Positions 1-5,934 of a stretch of 11,530 bases of DNA are shown here, piece by piece. The translations under genes were made by a program, and so were the position numbers. Each line of letters starts with the position of its first letter. The stretch's first letter is position 1. Source of the DNA: an uncultured bacterium (GTDB lineage Bacteria > Actinomycetota > Coriobacteriia > Coriobacteriales > Coriobacteriaceae). The notes below the pieces were generated by a model, which saw nothing but the letters and a program-made list of their open reading frames with translations, was not told where the DNA came from and did not search any database. The stretch is from assembly GCA_905216075.1 (NCBI GenBank), contig CAJMSO010000029.1:1-11530 (forward strand). Direction: 5' to 3'.

Positions 1-103
1 GTTTGGTTTTGAAAACACTCCACAGCGCGAGGCCCGCCTTTCCGTTGCTCCGTAGGAGCAGGAAAGGCGGGCCTCATACGCGAGGACGTTTTCAAAACCA
101 AGC
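1..103. repeat. Large nested inverted repeat downstream of the metal ATPase
   Basis: Three nested complementary pairs are visible. The outer arms are 1-16 and 88-103 (14 continuous pairs, then one G-U and one more pair). The middle arms are 29-43 and 61-75, a perfect 15 bp (GAGGCCCGCCTTTCC and its complement). The innermost arms are 46-51 and 55-60 around a three-base loop. The outer arms contain GTTTTGAAAAC, which is itself an odd palindrome. The element lies about 30 bases past the ATPase stop and has T-rich arms on both sides, so transcription termination is the simplest role. It is longer and more layered than an ordinary terminator. The window edge cuts the context on the left. Confidence 0.75.
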
Positions 104-131
104 CCGGTCCCGGCCGGACAGCCCACGAACG

Positions 132-2084
132 CTACAGGTTCTTGACACCCATCGCGCGCATGGCGTTCAGGATGGCGATGATCGCCACGCCCACGTCGCC
201 GAACACGGCAAGCCACATGTTGGCGATGCCCAGTGCCGCAAGCACCAGAATCAGCAACTTAATGCCCAGCGCAAAGATGATGTTCTGCCAAACAATCGTC
301 ATGGTCTTGCGCGCCACGCGGATCGCGAGGGAGATGTTGGACGGCTTGTCATCCATCAGCACGACGTCCGCCGCCTCAATTGCGGCGTCCGAGCCCATGG
401 CGCCCATGGCGATGCCCACATCGGCACGGGTAAGCACGGGTGCGTCGTTGATACCGTCGCCGACAAAAGCGAGCTTGCCCTTGCCGCTTTCGCCCGCGAG
501 CAACGCCTCAACACGCTCGACCTTATCGCCCGGCAGCAGCTGCGCGTGGAACTCGTCGAGACTGAGTTGCTTGGCCACAGACGCCGCAACCTCCTCGCGG
601 TCGCCCGTGAGCATGACGGTGCGCTTGACGCCGGCGGCGTGCAGGTCGCTGATCGTCTGCTCGGCATCGGCCTTAACGGTGTCTGCAATCACGATGTGGC
701 CGGCGTACACGCCGTCAACGAGCACGTGGAGGATTGTGCCGACAACCTCGCAATTGGGAGCGTCGATACCGGCCGCAGCAAGCATCTTGGCATTGCCAAC
801 GACGACGTGCTTGCCGTCGATGGTTGCCGTCACGCCATGGCCCGCGTCGTTGGTGGAGTCGCTTACGCGCTTGGGGTCGACCTCGCCATGGTAGGCGGCG
901 CGCACGGACTGCGCGATGGGGTGATCGGAGAACGACTCCGCAAGGGCTGCGACCTCGAGCAACGACTGCTCGGTATAGCCAGACTCGGGGTGCACCGCCA
1001 CGACCGAAAACGTGCCGTTGGTGAGCGTGCCGGTCTTGTCGAAGACGACGGTGTCCACGTCGGCGAGCGTTTCGAGGTAGTTAGAACCCTTGATGAGAAC
1101 GCCTAGTTTGGATGCGCCGCCGATGCCGCCAAAGAAGCTGAGCGGCACGCTGATCACGAGCGCGCACGGGCAGCTGACGACCAGGAAGGTCAGGCCGCGC
1201 AGGATCCAGTCGGACCAGGCGCCGGTGACCAAGCCGCCGCCGAGCGCGAGTACCGCGGCAGCGCCGGTGACGGCGGGCGTGTAGACGCGGGCGAAGCGCG
1301 TGATGAAGTTCTCGGTGCGCGCCTTCTTTTCGCTGGCGTTTTCTACGAGCTCCAGGACGCGCGCGACGGTGGACTCGCCAAATGGCTTGGTGGTGCGCAC
1401 GTGGATGAGCCCCGTCATGTTGATGCAGCCGCTGATGATGTCGTCGCCGGACTTGGCGGGGCGGGGAACTGACTCGCCCGTGAGTGCGGCGGTGTCGAGC
1501 TGGGTTTCGCCTTCGACGATGACGCCGTCGATAGGCACGCGCTCACCGGGCTTGACCACGATCACGGTGCCGACGGCGATGTCATCGGGGAAGACCTGCT
1601 CGAGTGTGCCGTCGGGCTGCTCGACGTTAGCGTAGTCGGGCGCGATGTCCATCATGGCACTGATCGACTTGCGGCTCTTGCCCACGGCGTACGCCTGAAA
1701 CAGCTCGCCGACCTGGTAGAACAGCATGACGGCGGCGCCTTCGGCCATGTGCGGATCGGTGTCGGGGAAGAGCACCATGGCAAACGCGCCGATGGTCGCG
1801 ACGGCCATGAGGAAGCTCTCGTCGAAGGCCTTGCCGCGGCGGATGTTATTGAATGCCTTTTGCAGTACGTCGTAGCCGGCAATCAAAAACGGCACGAGGA
1901 ACAGCACAAAGCTGGCGTAGATGTCGCCCGGGGTGCCGAATGCGGCAGTGAGGGTGCCGAGCTCATCGAGGGCGTACACCACGGCAAAAATGCCCAGCGC
2001 TACCAGGATGCGGTTGCGCTTATGCTCGAGTGATTCTTTTTTCTTGCGCTTCTTCTTTTTCTTTTTGGGGTCGGTGGTGGCCAT
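132..2084 (-). CDS. Zn/Cd/Pb-type heavy-metal translocating P-type ATPase (P1B-2 type), no N-terminal HMA domain
   Basis: This is a 650-residue inner-membrane pump that uses ATP to export divalent soft metals. Visible motifs are TGES at 202-205 (actuator), the membrane metal site CPC at 305-307, the phosphorylation site DKTGT with Asp349, the HP motif SDHP at 386-389, MLTGD at 491-495 and GDGINDAP at 542-549. Near the C-terminus Asn601, Lys609 and Asp630-Val-Gly match the membrane residues typical of the ZntA/CadA (Zn, Cd, Pb) subgroup rather than copper pumps. Eight hydrophobic segments fit the family. The frame is open further upstream, but ATG at 2084 is preferred because GGGAGGA lies 8 bases before it and the extra 61 codons lack membrane-protein character. 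Residues 7-16 are almost all lysine (KKKKKKRKKK), where relatives carry an HMA domain. A separate HMA gene lies 100 bases upstream. Confidence 0.95.
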   Translation of the reverse strand: MATTDPKKKKKKRKKKESLEHKRNRILVALGIFAVVYALDELGTLTAAFGTPGDIYASFVLFLVPFLIAGYDVLQKAFNNIRRGKAFDESFLMAVATIGAFAMVLFPDTDPHMAEGAAVMLFYQVGELFQAYAVGKSRKSISAMMDIAPDYANVEQPDGTLEQVFPDDIAVGTVIVVKPGERVPIDGVIVEGETQLDTAALTGESVPRPAKSGDDIISGCINMTGLIHVRTTKPFGESTVARVLELVENASEKKARTENFITRFARVYTPAVTGAAAVLALGGGLVTGAWSDWILRGLTFLVVSCPCALVISVPLSFFGGIGGASKLGVLIKGSNYLETLADVDTVVFDKTGTLTNGTFSVVAVHPESGYTEQSLLEVAALAESFSDHPIAQSVRAAYHGEVDPKRVSDSTNDAGHGVTATIDGKHVVVGNAKMLAAAGIDAPNCEVVGTILHVLVDGVYAGHIVIADTVKADAEQTISDLHAAGVKRTVMLTGDREEVAASVAKQLSLDEFHAQLLPGDKVERVEALLAGESGKGKLAFVGDGINDAPVLTRADVGIAMGAMGSDAAIEAADVVLMDDKPSNISLAIRVARKTMTIVWQNIIFALGIKLLILVLAALGIANMWLAVFGDVGVAIIAILNAMRAMGVKNL

Positions 2085-2109
2085 GACTCGTATCCTCCCA
2101 TTTGAATGA

Positions 2110-2127
2110 ATGAACACTCGCTCATAT
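2110..2127 (-). promoter_or_regulatory. Third ArsR-type operator, in the ATPase leader
   Basis: Read on the minus strand this is ATATGAGCGAGTGTTCAT. It matches the operator at 2881-2902 at 16 of 18 positions and differs only in the two central bases. It sits about 25 bases upstream of the ATPase ATG, just before the Shine-Dalgarno sequence, as the second operator does in front of the repressor gene. No good -35/-10 pair is obvious here, so either a weak internal promoter or a roadblock-type control is possible. Confidence 0.6.
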
Positions 2128-2140
2128 AATTTCGCGAGCA

Positions 2141-2181
2141 AAGGCCGCGGCAAGCGCGGCCTTGCAGGTTGGCGTAAACCT
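2141..2181 (-). other. Two hairpins between the HMA gene and the ATPase gene
   Basis: AAGGCCGCG at 2141-2149 pairs perfectly with 2155-2163 around a five-base loop. A smaller stem of five pairs occupies 2166-2181. Both follow the HMA stop codon directly. Neither is followed by a T tract on the minus strand, so an attenuating or RNA-stabilising structure is more likely than a full terminator. Confidence 0.5.
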
Positions 2182-2184
2182 GGG

Positions 2185-2403
2185 CTAGAGAATGATCTCG
2201 CAGTCCGGCTCGGCGTCGGCCGTAAACTCAACAACGCGGTTGAGCACCTCGTCGAACTCAGCATCATCGGCCTCGAGCGTCAGCTTCTGGGTCATAAAGT
2301 TGACGGACACGGATTTGACGCCCTCGAGTTTGGCCAGCTCGTCCTGAAGCTTACGCGCGCAGTTGGCGCAGTCGATCTCATCGAGCTTAAACTGCTTTTT
2401 CAT
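2185..2403 (-). CDS. Free-standing heavy-metal-associated (HMA) domain protein
   Basis: This small cytosolic protein of 72 residues has the size and pattern of one ferredoxin-like HMA domain. The metal-binding loop is IDCANCARK with Cys12 and Cys15. The Asp before the first Cys (DCxxC) is the form usual in Zn/Cd/Pb pumps. The expected strand and helix follow (GVKSVSVNF, then KLTLEADD). It has a strong Shine-Dalgarno sequence, AAGGAA, just before the ATG. It lies between the ArsR gene (63 bases upstream) and the ATPase gene (100 bases downstream) on the same strand. The ATPase lacks this domain, so this protein probably hands metal to the pump or acts as its detached regulatory domain; that is inference. 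Cys68 near the C-terminus (PDCEIIL) is an additional thiol. Confidence 0.9.
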   Translation of the reverse strand: MKKQFKLDEIDCANCARKLQDELAKLEGVKSVSVNFMTQKLTLEADDAEFDEVLNRVVEFTADAEPDCEIIL

Positions 2404-2466
2404 GGTGGGTTCCTTTCCCTGTATTTGCGGCTTGGGTGCAGGCCGCGCTGGTACCGTGGTTAGTCG

Positions 2467-2832
2467 CTATTCGCAGATGTGGCTCATGCCCTGGTTGAGC
2501 ATGGTGTAGACGTGGTCGTCGGCGAGCGAGTATAGGATATTGCGCCCGTCGCGCCGGAATTTAACCAGGTGCGACTGCTTGAGTGTGCGCAGCTGGTGCG
2601 ACACCGCGGACTGCGAGGTTTCGGTCGCTTCGGCGATGTCTGCCACGCAGAGCTCGCGGCCCATGAGGGCGTAAAGGATCTTGATGCGCGTGGTGTCGCT
2701 GAAGACCTTGAACAGGTCGGCGAGGTCGTAGAGAAGCTCCTCGTCGGGAAGGTCCTCGGGCGAGCAGGTGGTGGGGATCACTGGCTCGGTGGCCTCGGTG
2801 TCGGGTTTCGTTTCATCAACGCGGATGCTCAT
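2467..2832 (-). CDS. ArsR/SmtB-family metal-sensing transcriptional repressor
   Basis: This 121-residue winged-helix repressor is expected to release DNA when it binds metal. The recognition region ELCVADIAEAT...SQSAVSHQLRTLK (about 60-85) is close to the SmtB consensus. The C-terminal helix carries Asp105, His107, His118 and Glu121 in the exact D-x-H ... H-x-x-E spacing of the alpha-5 zinc site of SmtB. Cys62 is present but the second Cys of an alpha-3 site is replaced by Ala64. Cys23 and Cys120 are the other thiols. Zinc sensing through alpha-5 is therefore the best guess. ATG at 2832 follows AAAGGA. It is the first gene of a repressor-HMA-ATPase operon, and its own promoter holds two matching operators, so autoregulation is very likely. 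Confidence 0.95.
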   Translation of the reverse strand: MSIRVDETKPDTEATEPVIPTTCSPEDLPDEELLYDLADLFKVFSDTTRIKILYALMGRELCVADIAEATETSQSAVSHQLRTLKQSHLVKFRRDGRNILYSLADDHVYTMLNQGMSHICE

Positions 2833-2845
2833 TGCAATATCCTTT

Positions 2846-2867
2846 CATATGAACATACGCTCAAATA
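2846..2867 (-). promoter_or_regulatory. ArsR-type operator A in the repressor leader
   Basis: This 22-bp imperfect palindrome has half sites ATATGAAC and GCTCAAAT (plus strand). It matches operator B at 21 of 22 positions but in inverted orientation, 13 bases away. It would lie just downstream of the transcription start and abuts the Shine-Dalgarno region of the repressor gene. Confidence 0.75.
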
Positions 2868-2878
2868 ACTTACTTCCG

Positions 2879-2906
2879 ATTATATGAGCGTATGTTCATA
2901 TGTCAA
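2879..2906 (-). promoter_or_regulatory. Consensus sigma-70-type promoter overlapping ArsR operator B
   Basis: On the minus strand TTGACA (2906-2901) and TATAAT (2884-2879) are separated by 16 bases; both hexamers are perfect consensus. Operator B (2881-2902) fills the spacer as the imperfect palindrome ATATGAGC-GTAT-GTTCATAT. A repressor bound here would block polymerase directly. The predicted start of transcription is near 2872, giving a leader of about 40 bases. Confidence 0.85.
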
Positions 2907-3251
2907 TAACGTTTAAGTAATTCATCGCACAAAATGATGGGGAATAGTGGACGAGATTCCGGATTGAGCGGTTTTGATAGTCGATGCCGAGGTGGGTGCC
3001 CCCGCGCCGTGCAAAAATTGGAGTATTCTGCAACTATAGGGGGTCTGTTTATCTATTTCGGGCCAAATAAAGCCGCTCAAGAGTTATCCAAGGGCGGTAA
3101 ACAGATAAGATCTTCCTCAAGTGTTGCCTAACGTTCCCGTTCGATAGCGTCTTTGTTTCTCATTTGGATTAACTTGTGGGTGCTGGAGGGCCGACCCTGC
3201 TGAATACTCGCAATTTTGCACATCGCTAGGGTACCCACCTTGTTAGCCGGT
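2907..3251. other. Gene-free stretch between the metal operon and the DUF559-like gene
   Basis: About 345 bases, AT-richer than the flanking metal operon. A 65-codon frame at 2934-3131 (+) has no Shine-Dalgarno sequence and no recognisable domain, so I do not call it a gene. The notable content is the multi-stem segment at 3030-3127, listed separately. No convincing terminator for the minus-strand gene that ends at 3252 was found. Confidence 0.5.
3030..3127. other. Candidate structured element with four pairable stems
   Basis: GCAAC (3030-3034) can pair with GTTGC (3123-3127), and TCTGTTTA (3044-3051) with TAAACAGA (3098-3105). Inside these, TATTT (3054-3058) pairs with AAATA (3065-3069), and CCGCTC (3073-3078) with GGGCGG (3092-3097, one G-U). 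The last stem abuts the 8-bp stem directly, giving a three-way-junction layout. Strand and role are unknown. It could be a small RNA, a leader, or a copy of a dispersed intergenic repeat. Confidence 0.35.
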
Positions 3252-4442
3252 CTAGCTTCCGGCCTCGAAGATCCTGCCCTCGGGCGCGAAGCTGCTTGTT
3301 TGGTTGAGTGATGGGCTGTCGGGTTCGACAGTCTGCATGTCATCGATTGCCGGAGCCTCGTTAATCGTCGGATCGTCCAATGTGATGCCTTCGAGCATTG
3401 CTTTTTCGAGGTCGATTCGTTGGCGCTCTTCGGAATCCTGGCGAAGCTCCTTCTGAATTCGCTTTTTCTCTTCTATAAACCTTCTGAGCACAAACTGTCT
3501 CAGGTCCTCTTGCATGATTTGAAAGTCTTTTGGCAGACGCGAGGGGCGTACGCCCTCTTTCCGCTGGATTGCTTCCATGACCCTAACAAAAGAGCTGGCA
3601 TGCATAAAGGAATAACGGCTGACGGTGATGATTCCGTACCCCATGGACGCAAGTGCATTCTTGCGCTCCTCATCGATGGCGCGGTCTTCTTCCGCGTCAT
3701 GATAAAAACCGTTGTATTCAATGTCTGTGCGAGATTTCTTTAGATACGCATCCATAAAGAACTTTTTGCGTCTCGTGAGATTCTTTGCGGCAGTGGTGAC
3801 CTGCACCTCGTAATCGGTCTCAATTCCCTTAATACCAAGCCCTCCTTCGCTTTTGGGCAGCGTTAGCATCATGACAAAGGCTGTTTCCATAGGAGACCGG
3901 CATCCGTCGCGCACACATTGGATCGCCTTTCGGGCAAGGGCCAGACCGTCGCATCTGGTAATGGAATTAAAGAACTGCTTTAACCTCTCGGTCGAAGTGA
4001 GCGCGAAACGCTCGGTATAGGAGGTGGAAGAGTCGGTTCCAAGGGAATAAGCGCCGCACAGTTCAAAGTAGTACTCCACTAGTTCGCGAAAAGAAAGATA
4101 GGTGGCGGCCTGAAGTGCGCAAAGCTCAACGCCAACAACGAAGATGCCATCTTTGAGCTCTATAAAGCGTGAGTTCGAGAATCGTTTTGAAGAAACGTGG
4201 CATTGACAGTTCACTGCATAGCGCGCATTCCTGCGATCAAACACCATCACCTCGAGGGAATCATTTGCGTCGAGGGAAACATCATGTTTGGTGAGCCATT
4301 CTGCGGCTGCGTCAAGGAGCGTTCCGGTGGGACATGATCCGTAAATCGCGGCAGGACTACAGGACTCGATGCCTTTCGCAGACACCGAATGCGCGGCCTG
4401 GTAGACCGCTTTTGCAGTGGTATGTGACAATACGATACTCAT
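3252..4442 (-). CDS. Protein with a C-terminal DUF559/Vsr-like (PD-(D/E)XK fold) endonuclease domain
   Basis: The protein has 396 residues, and residues about 183-280 resemble DUF559/Vsr-like nucleases. They show SPMET with Glu186, a GGLG turn at 200-203, Asp231, then IEYNG (241-245, Glu242), His248, Asp257, Arg260 and the closing strand GYGIITV (268-274). This matches the DUF559 pattern of D, then I-E-x-D/N-G-x-x-H, then D-x-x-R and a G-x-x-(V/I) strand. The N-terminal 180 residues start with LSHTTA and recall the DNA-binding halves of AbiEi-like proteins, but that is weak. Residues 311-350 are a charged, probably coiled-coil helix, and the tail is acidic and low-complexity. ATG at 4442 has no Shine-Dalgarno sequence and sits by the palindrome GATATATATC, so the start is uncertain or the mRNA nearly leaderless. 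The base composition is visibly AT-richer than its neighbours, which suggests transfer. No partner gene is adjacent. A role in defence or DNA processing is inference. Confidence 0.7.
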   Translation of the reverse strand: MSIVLSHTTAKAVYQAAHSVSAKGIESCSPAAIYGSCPTGTLLDAAAEWLTKHDVSLDANDSLEVMVFDRRNARYAVNCQCHVSSKRFSNSRFIELKDGIFVVGVELCALQAATYLSFRELVEYYFELCGAYSLGTDSSTSYTERFALTSTERLKQFFNSITRCDGLALARKAIQCVRDGCRSPMETAFVMMLTLPKSEGGLGIKGIETDYEVQVTTAAKNLTRRKKFFMDAYLKKSRTDIEYNGFYHDAEEDRAIDEERKNALASMGYGIITVSRYSFMHASSFVRVMEAIQRKEGVRPSRLPKDFQIMQEDLRQFVLRRFIEEKKRIQKELRQDSEERQRIDLEKAMLEGITLDDPTINEAPAIDDMQTVEPDSPSLNQTSSFAPEGRIFEAGS

Positions 4443-4793
4443 GATATATATCGTGTCAGCTAATGCCGTGTTGATGGCGCTGAGTGGAAAAATCGTTTTA
4501 GAGGTCTAACCAAATGCTGTCCAAAAGCTTGACGCAATAATGGGTTGGTACGCCCTAAATTAATGTTTTCGCAGCTCGGCTATAGCATAGAAATACTCAG
4601 TTGCTGCGCATTTGATATCGATGCATCACCATCCGACAACGAATTACGTGTCGGGAATTGGCCGAAATCGTTCAAAATGAGGGTTCAGAATTTGTGATGA
4701 CAGATCTATCTGTGGAACGTAGAGCGGCCCCGCTGCGGGGTTTCCCGCTGCGAGGCCGCTCGTGATCTACGCCGGGGTTTGCCGCAGGCGTTT
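4443..4793. other. 351-base stretch without a gene
   Basis: AT-rich, no supportable reading frame. It holds a perfect palindrome GATATATATC at 4443-4452 against the start of the nuclease-like gene, a stem of CCGACA (4633-4638) with TGTCGG (4649-4654), the short palindrome ACAGAT-CT-ATCTGT at 4700-4713, and the GC-rich hairpin at 4722-4761 listed below. The promoter of the 3252-4442 gene should be here, but no good hexamer pair was found. Confidence 0.5.
4722..4761 (-). terminator. GC-rich hairpin, possible terminator of the exonuclease gene
   Basis: GAGCGGCC (4722-4729) pairs with GGCCGCTC (4754-4761). An alternative inner stem CCCCG/CGGGG lies at 4728-4740. It lies about 30 bases past the stop of the minus-strand exonuclease. 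No strong T tract follows on that strand, so termination efficiency is uncertain. Confidence 0.5.
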
Positions 4794-5762
4794 CTACTTG
4801 GCAAACAGGTTCTTGAGGTTGAACTCGGCCTGGACGGTGCGGAGCATGAGGTCGGTGTCGTCGAGGCCCAGGTGCTGCTCGTTGGCGTCGGCGGCGAGGG
4901 TGCCGCGGCGGCGGGCCCAGTTCTCGAGCGCGGCGGGCGCGGATTCGCGGGGGAGCGAGCGGACGTCGGCATCCAGGCTGCGGCAGATCTGGCGCGAGTC
5001 GATGACGATGATCTTGCCGGCACGGCGTGCCTCGGCGTAACCGTCCAGGTGGATCTTGAACCAGCTGTCCTCAAAGGCGGCGTTGTGAGCCATGTACGGG
5101 TACTTCTTCATGAGCTTGAGCAGCTGCTTCTGCAGCTCCTTGTTCTCGCGGAACGGCTTTTTGCCGTCGATGTCGTCCCAGGTGATGTGGTGGATATTCG
5201 ACAACGGCACATCCTCGCCGCGGTAGATATCGGGCAGGCCGCAGTAGTGTGCCTCGGCGTCGTGCGGGACGGCATCGCTGGTGAGTTCCATGATCTCCCA
5301 GCCCACGTTGATGATATAACCGCGCTCGGGTGCACGGCCGGTGGTCTCGATGTCGATACCGAGCACGGTGCCCTGGATGGGCTTGCGGGCGTAGGCCACG
5401 CCGAGCGCGTCGCGGTCGCCGCGGATTTCGCGCATAACGGACGCGGCGGTGCGCTTTTGCATCTTGCCGATGGCGGCGCAGGTGTCGGCATCGGAGAGGC
5501 CGCGGGAAAGCGTCGCGGGCGTCACGTTGCGCAGGCGTGCCTCGCCAATCTGGTCGCACAGGTCGCGGTTGCGGTCAGCCAGGTCGCGCACGGTGGCAAA
5601 GTCGAAGCTGGGGTCGCCCTCGGCGGTAAAGTACTCGGTTTCGAGCACCTTAAGGGCCTCCTCGCCCTTCTGGCGCTCGGATTCCATGGCGCCATGATCG
5701 CCATAGATAAACATGGGAATAAACGGCTGGCGCTCGTATTCGAGTGCTTGTGAAACGTTCAT
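4794..5762 (-). CDS. DEDDh-family 3'-5' exonuclease (DnaQ-like exonuclease domain)
   Basis: The protein has 322 residues. The exonuclease domain occupies about 130-320, with ExoI GIDIETTG (Asp137, Glu139), ExoII AHNAAFED (225-232) and ExoIII H-x4-D (His297, Asp302). These are the metal-binding residues of the DEDDh superfamily that includes DNA polymerase III epsilon and RNase T, which remove nucleotides from 3' ends. In ExoII the position that is usually Asp after Phe is Glu231, followed by Asp232. The first 130 residues form a charged, probably helical region that I do not recognise; it separates this protein from a plain epsilon subunit. AAGGAG lies 7-8 bases before the ATG. The gene stands alone, divergent from the exporter gene at 5935. 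The substrate (DNA or RNA) cannot be told from the sequence. Confidence 0.85.
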   Translation of the reverse strand: MNVSQALEYERQPFIPMFIYGDHGAMESERQKGEEALKVLETEYFTAEGDPSFDFATVRDLADRNRDLCDQIGEARLRNVTPATLSRGLSDADTCAAIGKMQKRTAASVMREIRGDRDALGVAYARKPIQGTVLGIDIETTGRAPERGYIINVGWEIMELTSDAVPHDAEAHYCGLPDIYRGEDVPLSNIHHITWDDIDGKKPFRENKELQKQLLKLMKKYPYMAHNAAFEDSWFKIHLDGYAEARRAGKIIVIDSRQICRSLDADVRSLPRESAPAALENWARRRGTLAADANEQHLGLDDTDLMLRTVQAEFNLKNLFAK

Positions 5763-5823
5763 ATAACTGCTCCTTGGATGGGTCGCGTCGTGCGACTCAG
5801 GGTCATTAAGATGTGGCGAGATG

Positions 5824-5902
5824 ATAGTTTACCATGGGCAACTATTGGCATCGCGCCTAGGACAACTACAATACCCTAGTTGACCGCTAGGACTTTTACA
5901 AT
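5824..5902 (+). promoter_or_regulatory. Candidate promoter and repeated operator-like motifs upstream of the exporter
   Basis: TTGGCA (5845-5850) and TACAAT (5867-5872) are spaced by 16 bases and form a plausible promoter for the gene at 5935. CTAGGACAACTACAAT (5857-5872) recurs as CTAGGACTTTTACAAT (5887-5902), exactly 30 bases on. Two inverted pairs built on the same TAGTT/AACTA core flank the promoter: ATAGTT...AACTAT at 5824-5845 and CAACTA...TAGTTG at 5863-5882. A repressor site is a reasonable inference; the regulator is unknown. Confidence 0.45.
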
Positions 5903-5934
5903 GCTGCCGAAAGACACGAAAGGTTCCATCCGTC

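Noticed and set aside
3..1106. Long open frame on the plus strand (367 codons)
   Set aside because: It is antisense to the metal ATPase, its translation is low-complexity and His/Arg/Gly-rich without domain character, and the opposite frame has all P-type ATPase motifs.
2085..2267. 61 extra N-terminal codons for the ATPase
   Set aside because: The extension runs through the intergenic hairpins and the operator and into the HMA gene, has Arg/Ser/Pro-rich composition, and a strong ribosome site lies just before ATG 2084.
2934..3131. 65-codon frame on the plus strand
   Set aside because: No ribosome site, no recognised domain, and it crosses the predicted stem structures. It was kept only as part of the intergenic description.
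3128..3343. 71-codon frame on the minus strand at the end of the nuclease-like gene
   Set aside because: It overlaps the gene's C-terminal codons in another frame and has no coding character.
4779..5753. 324-codon frame on the plus strand
   Set aside because: It is antisense to the exonuclease, and its Gly/Val/Leu/Ala-rich translation is the usual mirror of GC-rich coding DNA.
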